Notes under the pieces: model-generated
The model's database searches: none
The model's input: only the letters and a program-made list of their open reading frames with translations
Told to the model about the DNA's origin: nothing
NCBI GenBank assembly: GCA_937625935.1
Contig: OW569365.1
Coordinates: forward strand, 186,001 to 250,000
Direction of reading: 5' to 3'
DNA length: 64,000 nt
Source: Tetramitus jugosus
Lineage: Eukaryota > Heterolobosea > Eutetramitea > Acrasida > Vahlkampfiidae
Translations under genes and position numbers: made by a program
Shown here: positions 22,901 through 34,701 of the stretch, one piece after another
Numbering within the stretch: the first letter of the stretch is position 1
Layout: each line of letters begins with the position of its first letter

Positions 22901-25900
22901 GTAGATAGTATTGTTGTTATCAACAACAGCTACGTGATATGTGCTTACACACATGTGAACAATATTTGTCATAATCATCGCAGGACGATTTCTGATAGCA
23001 AATGTTCCATCTCCGAGTAAACCAACTGAAGCATTAGCGTATACCCATTGAGTGCTCTGTCCCCATGAATATAGCTCACCTTCAGTTGTGAGAGCAAACG
23101 AAATATCGATCCCAGATGATACGTGTTTCACCGACTTCCAATATGTCAATGGATATGCTGGTTGCACTGCTGTCAATTTGTTGTCATAATAATCATCACC
23201 CAATTGACCTTTTGTGTTATCACCGAGAGTATAAAGAAGTCCGAATATGGGTTTCTCACATTGCAAACCAGAATAGTATTTGCGGCAAGCACAACTGTCG
23301 AGAGCAACGCACGATCCGCGACCAGAGCACACATTAACATCAGATTGGTTCAATCCGAAACACATGTTGGTGCTACAATCTGGACCAAAGTAGCCATCAT
23401 CACAAACACACTTATTCTCGGCTACACAAGTACCTCTCGTTGAACAAACATTTTCATCATCAGATAAAATTCCAAAACAAAATGTTCCATTCAAGAGGAA
23501 CATCGAATGAGAGGTTGATGCTGCGACAGCAACATAAAAGCTTGAATTGTACTGATTAATGACGGGAACAGGCGTCGCTCGTGTTACACTGGTACCATCT
23601 CCAATCTTAGAATAAGAATTATCTCCAAAACCGAAAGCTAAACCGTTTGTGGTTGTAACTAAAGCATATTTGCTCCACGTACCTGCTGATATTGTGGCAA
23701 CATTGCTAACACCAGACACTACTGTCGGGATATATTGATTGATTGTAGAATTAATTCCCAATTGACCAACATCATTCTCACCCCATGAGAGCAATGTACC
23801 ATCGAATGTGATTGCGTAGGAGCACCTTGCTCCAGCATTGATTTGTACAACACTGTTTCTGAACAGCAAACCCATGACTTGTCTTGGATGACGATTTGCA
23901 ATTATGGTTGAGTCTCCAAGTTGACCTTTGCTATTGTCTCCCCAAGTGTAAACTTCACCTTTGCTTCCAAGTGCCATACTGTGGTATTGACCAGCAGCAA
24001 TTGCCACAATCTGAACTTCAATAAGCAATCCTTTTATGGGACTGCTTGCTCCAACTCGCACTGGAGTTGTTTCATATCTGCCTAACCCATAGCCAACTGC
24101 TCCATTGGTGGAATCATCTCCAAAACCAAATACTGCTCCCTCCTTTGTCAAAACGATCGTGTGTGACTGACCACAGGCAACAGATATAGGTGTGCCAGAT
24201 ATTCCAGAAACGACAGATGGAGTGTACGAGTATTTTGTGGCTCCAATGCCCATCTGACCTGCCACGATTCCAGTAGTGGTTCCATCGATCGTGTTCACTC
24301 CCCAAGAAAAAACTTCTCCAGTGCTCGAAACAGCAACACTGTGGTATGAGCCACTACAAACACTAATGATTTGTTTTGATAAGAATAGTCTAGCTGGGTA
24401 GAGTATGTCAGAGGTACCTCCTTTTCCCAACTTTCCATATATGCCATTACCCCAGGAGTATAATTCTCCAGAGGGTGTGATGGCAAAGGATGTCTCCACG
24501 CCAGAAACAATGTGTTGAACGAGTGTTCCGTCCTTCAACGGCTCATAGGTTTTCACAAAGTCAGTACTCGATGTGATGTAACCATTTCCCAACTGCCCGA
24601 AGTTATTCCTTCCAATCATTCGCAGAGATCCAAACACACTTACGTCACAATACTTTCCTGTGTAACCTGCTGTACACTGACAAATATTGTAATTCACACA
24701 AGAGCCTTTACCTGAACATGCTTGGCTATCAGTATTATTGTAGCCATTGCAAGTGGTGAATTGACAAAATTCTCCATAAAAGTAATCGGCACACTCACAT
24801 TTATCAGTGTCAGTGCAGTTTCCACGAGTCGAGCATGCCATCACATCATCGAACGGATATCCAAAGCAATACGTGGTGTTTAAAATGAGAACGCTAAAGA
24901 CATTTCCAGTTGTGGCAGCAACAATCTTTCTCGAAGGGAATGGAATATTCACTCGTGTGGGTTCTTTTTTGGACATGATCGATCCATCTATTGCCTGGGA
25001 ATTCGTATTGAGTCCCCAAGAGTATGCCTCACCGTTTGATCCGACTGCAATCACCGTGTTTGAACCTGTTCCAAGCGAAGTGATATTTACACTCGTTAAT
25101 CCTGGAACAAGCGTAGGAATGACAACATAGGGCACAGTGCTATTGATTCCCAATTGACCGTTGGAGTTATCTCCCCAGGCGTAAACCTCTCCGACTGATG
25201 TGAGCGCATAGGAAGCATAATTTCCTGCAGCTACTTGTATAATGGGCAAACTATGGATTGTTGAGAGTACTTGGACAGGATGTCTGCTATTAATCAATGT
25301 TCCGTGTCCCAACTGACCTTTGTTGTTGTAACCCCAAGTATAAATGTCTCCCTTAGAACCGAGCGCGATGCTGTGATAAGAACCTGTCGCGATTTGTATT
25401 GCTTTGAACGTTGAGAACAAGTTTCCTGTTGGTGCACTTACTCCCACTTGAGCTGGTGATACGCTGTTACTCCAATCTCCAATTCCCAATTGACCATAAC
25501 TTCCTGCGCCCCACGAATACAATTTCCCTGACGATCCAGTAGCAACTGTGTGTGCAATACCGCAACTCACTGAAACAATAGGTTCGGGCAGGGAGACCTG
25601 TTGAGGTACACTTGTGAAAAAATAGGAAGCTCCCAAGCCCAGATTGCCAATTTTGGGAGGAACGTAAGCTGCATCCGAACACGCACAGCTTGTAGATGTG
25701 CAATATCGAGTTGGGGAATCAACTAAACAAGTCATCCTACCATCTTGAGTATTGCTTCCCCAAGCGAATACATAACCAGTCGAGTTGACAGCAACACCAT
25801 GATATTGCCCAGCACAAGCGCTCGCTATGGCATGATCTGGAAGAATGAGATATGGTCTCAGAGAGGTTGTAGTAGATCCTATTCCCAAGTTATAATACGC

Positions 25901-28900
25901 ATTGTTTCCCCAAACATACAGCTTATTTCTTCTCGAAATAGCAACAGTGAAATTAACTCCTGCGTCAATGAACTTGACAGGTTCACCGTAAGAGAGAGGA
26001 AACGATGTTCTTGCGATAGTTGATTTACTAAGATAGTAATCGTCTCCCAATTGACCATTGTCGTTACTTCCAATCGAATAGACCTCACCATACAACCAAA
26101 TATTACAATCGGCGCCAGTGTAACCCATCGAGCAAACACAGGCATCATTAGACACGCAAACACCAACACCCGAGCAGACAGAAGGATCGGTAGAATTAAC
26201 TCCATAACATGTAGTTCGACTACAATCTTCCCCAGAGAACTCTGGCGGACAAACACAGGTATCGGTAGCAACACAAGTACCCCTACCCGAACATACATAT
26301 GGATCATCAGAGAAGAGTCCATAACAATAGGTTCCATTAAGTAACAAGAGGGAATGTTGAGCACCAGCAGCCACCGCAACGATAGACCTGTTAGTGTATG
26401 AGAGCGTAACAGGATTTGCATAAAGTGTAAGCATAGGTTGCGGAGCAATGACTGGAGATGTAATGCCATTCACCAATTGATAAGTACTACCAAGTCCCCA
26501 GCCATAACCATCACCGTTCAAATCTCCTGCAATCACGAAATCACTGACTCCAAACCTATTCGATGATATTACGCTGAGAGATGGTTGATTATTCAAATTT
26601 ATCGGAGTGGAAGCCTGCAACATTGTTGAATTAATTCCTAACTGGTAATTATTATTGCGTCCCCAAGCAAACACAGTATTGTTACTACTGACTACATAAG
26701 AAGACGATGTTCCAGCAAATATTGTTTTGATTGGTACTCTGTAAATTGGTGCTTGGATAATCATTTTTGGATAACGACTCAAGTTCGAACTTCTCACAAT
26801 GCCATCGCCAATCTGTCCGTTGTTATTACTTCCCCACACATACACCTCACCCATTGAGCTGAGCGCCATACTGTGATACGATCCAGCAGCAATTGAAACA
26901 ATCTTAACCCCACTAAGAGTTCCTCCTGTAACCAAAGAATAAGCTACACGCACCGGGGAATACTGTTGCTTATTTGCTCCAGAATCACCATTTCCCAATT
27001 GGCCATAAGTATTGTCGCCCCAGGCCCAGACTTCACCATTGACTGTCAACAGTAAACAATGGTACACTCCGCAAGACACTGAAATGGCAACTCCAGAAAA
27101 CCCGATCACTTGTCTTGGTGTAGCACTATAATAGTAAGAAGGACCTAAGCCTAAATAACCAAGGATGGTTGGATTTGGTCCCACATCACAAAATCGAGGA
27201 TCGGTAGGTATACAACATGTAGTTTCTGTGCACTCCTCTAAGAAGACACTGCTAAAGTAATAGCAACATAATCGTGTTCTATAATTAAAAGATGTGACGC
27301 CATTGAAGGTGTTGTCGCCCCACGAAAAAACTCTTCCATCGGTGGTGACTGCAACGGCATGATACTGGGCTGCAGACGCCGAAATAAAGGTCTTGTCAGT
27401 CATGAGTTGCATGGGTTTGATTCTGGTAGTTTTAGTTCCATCTCCTAGGTTGTAATTCGCATTCGAACCCCAGGTGAACAACTCCCCACTGGTGGAGATC
27501 GCCAACGAAAAATCAACTCCCGCAGAGATGTACCTCATGTATTCATTTGTTGATAGGGGCAATGCGGTCATCACGAGAACTGAACGATCTATCTGTAAAT
27601 CGTCTCCAAGTTGACCCAGCGTATTTTTACCCGTACCATAGATGTACCCCATGACTGTTACCTCGCAATTACTTCCAGAATATTGACCATTAGTACACGA
27701 GCATACATCTTGTGCAATACAAGCTCCACGTCCCGAACAAACATTCGATTGATTTGAGAACACTCCATAACAGGAGGTTATTGAGCACTCTGTGCCAAAG
27801 TATCCCGCGTCACATTCACATTGATCATTATCAACACATCTGCCTCTCCAGGAACAGACCCTTGGATCTTGCGCTAACTTTCCAAAGCATACTATTCCAT
27901 CCAATAGGAACACTGAATGAGTGTATCCTGTCCCGACACCTACTAGGTATGTCGATGGATAATTCTTGTTCATCAGTTGAGGTACTGGTTCAGGCCTATT
28001 AACTGCTGTGTCGTCTCCTAATTGTGCATTGTCGTTTATTCCCCAAGCATACCCAGCTCCAGTCGAATTGACAGCAATGATCCAATTATATGTCCTACTA
28101 CCGTACACTGCTTCAATTCGACTTCCTCCCAGATTTTTGACCATACCAGGCAGTGTACGGGACGATCCAGCTGAAGCATCACCGAGCAATCCATTTGTGT
28201 TACTGCCCCACGAGTACACCTTACCCTCATTTGTTACTGCATAGGAACTTTGCATGGAACCAGCAATCTGAACAATCAACTCTTGGGTAATGGCACCAGT
28301 GGTTAGAACAGGAACATTCTTATCAGTTGTTGTTGTGTCAGCTAGCTGGCCCATATTATTTCTTCCCCAAGAGTACACTTCTCCGTATATTCCTAGAGCA
28401 AGCGAGTGAGAATCACCTGCGGCCACCTGAGCAATATTTTTTAGACCCAAGACTTTTTGTCCAGTCCATGAATTGGAAGTTGACCCAAATCCCAGTTGAC
28501 CATATGCTCCATAACCAAACGAGTATACATTGCCTTGTGTTGTGAGAATCAATGAATGATAACCTCCACAAGCCACAGATTTTGGTATATCGCCAACATC
28601 AAATCCAGTGATAGTGGATTTCGTAGTGGACGTACCAGTATTGACTACATATGATCCCCAAGCGATCACAGCACCAGATCGCGTTACGGCTACAACTCTC
28701 GCAACACCAGCACAGCAATCGAGAACATTGCTTAAAGCAACTCGAGGACGATCGTTGGAGTTGGTTGAACCATCTCCCAGTTGGCCATTTGCGTTATTTC
28801 CCCAAGTATACAAATCGCCTGTTGTTGACAACGCGATGGAGAAATATGAACCTCCATCTACTTTGGCAGCCACAACCCCTGACATAATACCTCCAGTTAA

Positions 28901-31900
28901 CAAAGGAATAATTGAGTATCCAATTGCAGGTACATCATCATTCGCTAATACACCATAATCGCCTCTACCAATGGAATAGGTAATACCTCGTACAGTCTTC
29001 TCACAATTAGAGCCCGAATAGCCTGGATCACACAGGCACACATCAAGACCAGCACATATACCCCTACCAGAACAAACACTGGAATTAGCTCTAGAAAAAC
29101 CGTTGCATTCAAAATAATCACAATTCACTCCACTGTAACCGTTTTCACACACACACTGATCAAAACTTGTGCAATTGCCATGATATGAACAAACAGAAGG
29201 TTCGTCAGCCAACACTCCAAAACATGACTTTGTTATGCTGTATACAACTAATGTGTGATAACATCCAACAGAAATACTTTCCACTTCTCGCGCAGGGAAA
29301 TAAATGTGATACTTATTGGGTGCATTTCTTTGAATATTTGTTCCATCACCCAGTTGACCATTTACGTTATTTCCCCACACAAAAGCGATTGAATCAGATA
29401 CGGCACCCACTTGGGTTCCACTATCACACATACCCACATAGACCTGAGCTACTTGGCGACTCGCCAAGGGAGTAATTACTTGCTGATACGTATTTTTCTG
29501 AGCCACAGAGCCAATTCCAAGTTGACCGTACGAATTGCTTCCGGCTGCATAAAGAGAATGATTTGAAATCACATAGGATGAGTAAATACCGGCAGCGATA
29601 CCAGTCACTTGTGTCGAACCTAATCCAGTCGTTAACGCAATAGCACGATATGCATGAGTGGTGGTGCCATCTGCCAACTGCCCATATGTGTTTTCTCCCC
29701 ATCTGTAAACTGTACCATCATCTGCAATCGCCATCGTAAATGAACTTCCCGCCGCAATCTCTGCAACCTTTCGTTTGTACAGTAATCCTGTCAATAGGAC
29801 TGTTTGTGGTAAATATTTTGAGGTGGAAGTACCGTCGCCCAATTGGCCAAAATAGTTGTAGCCCCATGCGAGGATGGTGCCATTCTTGATCATTGCTACA
29901 CTATGATACATTCCACAAGCAACAGCAACCACTCTTTCATTTGTGAGAGCGCCTCCGATTTGAATCGGCGTCGATACTTGAGTAGTGTCGCCAGTTCCCA
30001 ATTGACCATAAGAATTGTCACCAAATGACCATACACCACCCACGTTATCGACAACCAACGAATGACGATAACCAGCACACATGGAAACAACTTGTCCATT
30101 GAAGGTACCCTGAACCATGACGGGACTGGCTCTATTTGTCTTTGTTCCATCGCCCAACTGTCCAAAATTGTTCAACCCTACGGAATAAAGCATCCCACTG
30201 GACAACAATATCAGAGAATAGTACACTCCCGAGGCAGCAGAGTTAATAATTGATCCCGTAAATGCGGAAGACACAATAGGAATCATCCTTGACACTGAGC
30301 TCTTTCCTAAATTATCGGCCAATTGACCATAGCTATTATCGCCTGAAGCATACAAGAAGCCTTCATCTTTGGACTCACAATTTTGTCCTGAATATCCTTG
30401 ATAACACACACAAGTATTTATCGTTAAGCACTGCCCATGGCCCGAACAAACGACTGGATCAGATGAATTCAATCCAGAACATATGGGCAAGCTACAATCT
30501 GCTCCAGTGTATCCTTCGCGACATTCGCAAACATCATTTGCAGTGCAATTGCCATGTTTCGAGCATACCAATGAATCAGTCTTAAAAATTGAGAAACAAA
30601 TGGTTGAATCAATCAAATACACTGAATGATAGGAACCTGGGGCGACTTTGACGATAACACTGGAGGAGAAGGGTGTTCCGATACTCTGACGCACGGCATA
30701 GTTTGTTCCTGTAGCACCAATTCCGAATTGACCGTACGAGTTATAACCCCAACCATAGACAGAATCATCTGAGGCCACAGCGTAGACATTGTCAGCAGAA
30801 AATTCTGAAAAAATGGACTTGACGGTGACATCCATCATAAGGGCCACTAGTACTGGAGAGACCGCCTTTGCACCTGCTGTTGAATTACCTAGCTCGCCAT
30901 TGGCATTGTTTCCCCACGCCATTATGGAACCATCGGCAAGCACTGCAAACGTTGCTCTTCTCGAAGCAGCGATTTTTCGAACTGGAGTGACAGATGAAAC
31001 CAGATAGGGAGATGCTTGAGTTGCAGTGAATGGATTACCATCTCCAATTTGGCCCCAATCACTCGCACCCCAAGTGAATATTTTGCCCTTGGTATCCATT
31101 CCAGCACTATGAACCTCTCCCAGGGCCATATCGGTCCAGAGAACCATTGCTCCACCACTCATACTGAAAACTTGTTGTGGAGTGGGACTCGATGAAGCAG
31201 AACCACCAAGTCCCAATTGACCATACCAGTTTCCTCCCCATGAAAACAAAGAATTTGTTGAGGTTAAAGCCATTGAATGATATTTACCACAGCGCACTTT
31301 GATAATTCCCTGCATTTCTGCAGGACCATTCACTTTTGTAGGAGAATAATAACTGGTACCGGGAGGCACACCCAACCATCCACCGGTTGTTCTTCCTAAC
31401 TCATCGCTGACAGTGTTTGTCCCCCAAGCATAAACATTTCCATCAGAATCGGCAGCTAATCCATGGAACATGCATGCTGCAATAGATACAATTCGCTTAT
31501 TTTGTATGTCTCCTCTCAATAACGAGGGTATTGCTTGAGATGCAGATGTAGCACCTAGACCTAATTGACCATACTGGTTTTGACCCCATGCAAATACTTC
31601 ACCTTTTGTTGTTAGAGCTAATGAAAACGTATCACCAGAAGACACAGATTCTACTCTCATCAATCCAAGATAGTCTCCTACACGAATCATAGTTGTGTAT
31701 GAGGCAGCAGTGACTGGCTCACCTAATTGTCGATAAGTGTTACTACCAGCAGAGAAGAGATGCCCTCCTCTCCTCACAGCACAACTAGGTGACTTATAAT
31801 TATCATGACAAACACAAGTATCTGTCGCAATACAGAAACCATGAGACGAACAAACCAGAGGATCCGTTGCCAAAACACCATCACAAGTCACTTGCGAGTA

Positions 31901-32111
31901 AACTACAAATCACAAAATAAACTGTTGGTAAGAGATATGACTCTACGAGTGGCATCATGAACAAAATCCTATTCAGCATACCATATGTTACATTGCACAA
32001 CAACACAAGAACTGTGATACACATCAACATCGCTGTTGATGTGAGTCTACATGTGCTCATTAGATTAATGACTGCCCTTCTCTTCTTCGCGTTATTGACG
32101 AGGTGCTTCAT
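10994..32111 (-). CDS. Giant type I membrane protein: eleven RCC1 propellers, EGF-like arrays
   Basis: Two exons, 31982-32111 and 10994-31902, with a 79-nt intron (GTATGC..TTGTAG, phase 1), predict about 7,012 residues; exon 2 is a single uninterrupted frame of 20.9 kb. Exon 1 encodes a basic leader and the hydrophobic signal core MLMCITVLVLLCNVTY; exon 2 starts in the first EGF-like module. Eleven blocks of RCC1 repeats (YxWGxNxxGQLGxG) follow, each closed by two six-cysteine EGF-like modules, then a further array of about 22 EGF-like modules, a non-repeat region, a TIG/IPT-like segment (PEIVRLSATTAYYGDIISIH), a probable lectin-like region, one membrane span near 11282-11375 and a cytosolic tail of about 94 residues. 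N-glycosylation sequons are abundant. RCC1 propellers are usually intracellular, so their use as an ectodomain is unusual. A surface adhesion or sensing role is inference. Without exon 1 the protein would lack its signal peptide. Confidence 0.87.
13680..16515 (-). repeat. Tandem EGF-like array of about 22 modules
   Basis: Continuous array of roughly 40-residue modules with the pattern CxGxxxTDxxVCSxHGxC..PDxCxCxxGxxGxxC, downstream of the last propeller and before the juxtamembrane region. Spacing between cysteines is nearly constant, with a few longer modules (near 16050-16000 and 15720-15660). Such arrays form stiff, disulfide-bonded stalks and resemble tenascin or teneurin EGF modules; here the array would hold the propellers away from the membrane (inference). 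Confidence 0.85.
16520..31770 (-). repeat. Eleven RCC1 beta-propeller blocks separated by EGF-like pairs
   Basis: Within the giant gene, RCC1 blocks lie at about 31770-30605, 30360-29235, 28985-27905, 27655-26345, 26095-24885, 24635-23490, 23255-21980, 21735-20600, 20360-19255, 19005-17890 and 17640-16520. Each has roughly six or seven RCC1-type repeats with the motifs YSWGxNxxGQLGDG and AAGxYHSxAL, enough for one seven-bladed propeller. Nearly every block ends in a strand such as SLFLLNGTYCFG and passes into two EGF-like modules (DDPxVCSxRGxC ... CxCxxGYxGxxC). Period is about 1.2-1.55 kb. Blocks 4, 5 and 7 carry an extra Cys-rich insert (for example 27180-27290 and 22790-22860). The blocks are clearly related but have diverged, so the expansion is not recent. 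Confidence 0.85.
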
Positions 32112-32537
32112 CCTTTACTTGGCTTTTGAGCACTTTTTGACAATCACACGCTTGAATCTAACTGTTGTTCAAGAAGATTTGTTTGTGAGAGTTCAAAGTA
32201 GTAAGATATAGCAAATAGCTACAGCCTTTTTGCACGCACGCGAGTTAGTCTCAGGCTACCCTATCAAGTCACCTGCAAACACACATTTGGACACTGTAAA
32301 GAAGCGGAGAAAATGGAGTCCCCTTTTCAGTATACGGTTTCTCGCTCGTGAGAAATCTCGATATTAGCTTTACGACTCCGGATCTGTTCACAATGTTGGA
32401 ATCTCCAGTCAATCATTCACCTTGCTTTACTAATCCTGAGATTGTTGCTTGAAATGTTGCTCGGGGAAAAGGCGCCAAAATTTTGCTTTTGGGCTCCAAC
32501 AAAAAACGAAGCTTACTTCTTTGAACAACAAACAAAA
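32112..32537. other. Intergenic, divergent promoter region
   Basis: 426 bp between the divergent starts of the giant surface protein gene and TFB5. No gene, tRNA-like cloverleaf or repeat was recognised. An open frame in phase with TFB5 begins near 32442 without an ATG and is taken as leader. Confidence 0.5.
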
Positions 32538-32839
32538 ATGGTTAATGCGGTGAAAACTGTCCTGTTGGAGTGTGATCCTGCCATTCACGAGTTCGTGCTG
32601 TATCTGAACGCAACCAATCACAAAAAGTTTGGTAAGTGAATGAAATTTATGCTAATGGTGATGATGTTTCTCGTATGACCTGACCTGACCTGGTTGTTAC
32701 TCACACACAATTGATTCTCTTGATAGTTGTTGAAGATTTGGATGGTACTCACTTGTTGGTCGATGCTTCTGTCAGTGATTTCTTACAGAAGAAGATTGAT
32801 GAGAAACTTGATGAGAATCAATACAAGTATTTGAAGTAA
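32538..32839 (+). CDS. TFB5: TFB5/GTF2H5 subunit of TFIIH
   Basis: Two exons, 32538-32631 and 32727-32839, joined across a 95-nt intron (GTAAGT..GATAG, phase 1), give 68 residues, matching the 71-residue human protein (TTDA, p8). Recognisable segments are MVNAVKTVLLECDPAIHEF, LYLN, KKFVVEDLDGTHLLV and a final helix with VSDFLQKKIDEKLDENQ. TFB5 stabilises the TFIIH core by binding the p52/Tfb2 subunit and is needed for nucleotide excision repair. The gene would be missed without splicing, since each exon alone is very short. Confidence 0.93.
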
Positions 32840-33028
32840 CAACAAAATCACGGATGGACTTCAACCGGTTGATTCGATGATTCTTATCGAAAGAAGAAAC
32901 AAGTGGTTCATGAACATTGAAATGTTGTTTTCTGATGTGTGTTACAATACAAATAAAATGACAATGGAGACTCCCCATGTTTTTTTCTTGATAGTGTTTC
33001 ATGTACTTGGTTTCAAATAATGACAGTT

Positions 33029-34561
33029 TCACTTACGAGCACTCAAGTCCAGGTTGGTGTTAATCATGGGAGGTTGCTTTGTTTGGTAGACCAAGCAAGT
33101 AGCAACAATCACATTTAAAATGGCCACAGATACGATGCCGACACCAATCATGAGCCACACAATCCCCAAAGGCTTAATGTCTTCCTTTGGCTTGCAGAAC
33201 TGATCGATGAAAAAGTGCTCATCCGTTCCATAGGGCAGTGTGAACTTTGGTGAGACCTTGTGCTGATTAATCAAACAACAATAGTAGGGTTCTATCGTTT
33301 GAGCGCATTTTTTGAAGGGACATGCTGCTGAATCGAACATGACTCGCGTCAGTGTCTCTGTTGTATAAGGAAAATCGCTGTCGGATCCACCGTAGCACTT
33401 GTCCACGACACAGGCACGAATATTAGCGACATCAGCATTTGTAAACTTGCATCCTTGTTCATAGATGGCACAAGTTCCTTCAGCATCCGGATTATCTGCC
33501 TTGCAATTACAATACGATGTCAAGTACTGATGCGTCGCACCAGAGAAACAATTGTTGGATGAATCAGAACACGAGTGCTTCTTCTGACATGTAGACGACG
33601 TAATGTTGCACGACAATCCAAATCCACACACCTCTCTATTCTGAATCTTGAAATAGGGATCAAATTCACATGATTCCTTCTCCTTGAGTGCCACCAAATT
33701 GCTCTGACAAGTAAATTTTCGCCCAATGTCAAACACATCGCTTGGACAATAAAATGGCAATTTGCACGTCGGTGCACCATAACCAAACGAGTTGCACTCT
33801 GATTTGACATCGGCTCTCTGTTGACATGTGCCTTGACCCGTAGATCCTACACCACGCGTCACACATGTTAAATCACGACGACAACTACCGACAGAAGGAT
33901 CCTTGGTGACTTGAGATCCATCGTCCAATGTCTGACAAGACTCACCCAGTGTGTTTCTATGTTGACACGTCAGATCACGTGAACAGTACATGGAGACACC
34001 ACACTCGTTGCTGTTCAAGTAGCGTTGACAACTAGAGTTCAATGGTTTGTTGATGCACTTGTTGGTCCTACTACTACTAGTACTACTTGTAGAGCAAACA
34101 CCGAATTGACATTGACTATTGGAGGTGCAATCGTCACCAATGAACCGAGCTCTCGTGCAATACAGTGTTTGATTGATGGTGATGGGAGTGAGACCATGAG
34201 AGTAACATGTGCTTGGATCAGAGACGATGCGATGGAGAGAAGTAGCAGCAGTTGTTGATGATGATGATGGAAGCAAAGAGAGGAGATCATTCCATTGAGT
34301 GCACGTGTGATCAATGCAATCTAGAAAGGGAGCACAGTGTTGATTGAGTGCTGGTGAACAGGATTCGTTTTGATAGCGGAGTTGAAATGGAGAACATGTC
34401 GTTGTTGTTGTTTTTGCTATGGTGATTGATGCTGTTGATGTGATCATGATGAGAAGGGTGATTGTCATAGAAACATACACAAACATTGTCATTCGTGCTG
34501 GATGATGCATCATCATTGGTATTGGATTTATCGAGTGGGAATGTGCATGATGATGCGTCAT
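33029..34561 (-). CDS. Cys-rich type I membrane protein, function unknown
   Basis: About 510 residues from the ATG at 34561. The N-terminus is His/Met-rich, then a hydrophobic signal segment (MFVYVSMTITLLIMI). The ectodomain contains many cysteines in pairs (GDDCTSNSQCQFGVC, CQRYLNSNECGVSMYC, SCRRDLTCVTRG), a pattern like dickkopf/colipase-type or disulfide-knot repeats, and several N-glycosylation sites. A membrane span lies near the C-terminus (WLMIGVGIVSVAILNVIVA) with a tail of about 25 residues. The last codons run into CGTAAGTGA, which looks like a splice donor, so a further 3' exon is possible though I could not find it. Orientation with the Cys-rich part outside is inferred. No family was recognised. 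Confidence 0.7.
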   Translation of the reverse strand: MTHHHAHSHSINPIPMMMHHPARMTMFVYVSMTITLLIMITSTASITIAKTTTTTCSPFQLRYQNESCSPALNQHCAPFLDCIDHTCTQWNDLLSLLPSSSSTTAATSLHRIVSDPSTCYSHGLTPITINQTLYCTRARFIGDDCTSNSQCQFGVCSTSSTSSSRTNKCINKPLNSSCQRYLNSNECGVSMYCSRDLTCQHRNTLGESCQTLDDGSQVTKDPSVGSCRRDLTCVTRGVGSTGQGTCQQRADVKSECNSFGYGAPTCKLPFYCPSDVFDIGRKFTCQSNLVALKEKESCEFDPYFKIQNREVCGFGLSCNITSSTCQKKHSCSDSSNNCFSGATHQYLTSYCNCKADNPDAEGTCAIYEQGCKFTNADVANIRACVVDKCYGGSDSDFPYTTETLTRVMFDSAACPFKKCAQTIEPYYCCLINQHKVSPKFTLPYGTDEHFFIDQFCKPKEDIKPLGIVWLMIGVGIVSVAILNVIVATCLVYQTKQPPMINTNLDLSARK

Positions 34562-34701
34562 GTGCGTTTGTTTTTTTTGTTGCTTGTTTTGTTGCTTGTA
34601 GGGAAAATGGTTTTTATATCTTAAACTGATACCAAAATGTGTCCGTGTGTAGTGAGTATTGCTTGGCAATATTGTATGTGTGTGTGTGCTTGTACAAACA
34701 A

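Noticed and set aside
11000-31900. Many open frames of 60-200 codons on both strands within the giant gene
   Set aside because: They follow from the repetitive RCC1/EGF codon pattern read in other frames; none has a coherent domain of its own and the sense frame is continuous.
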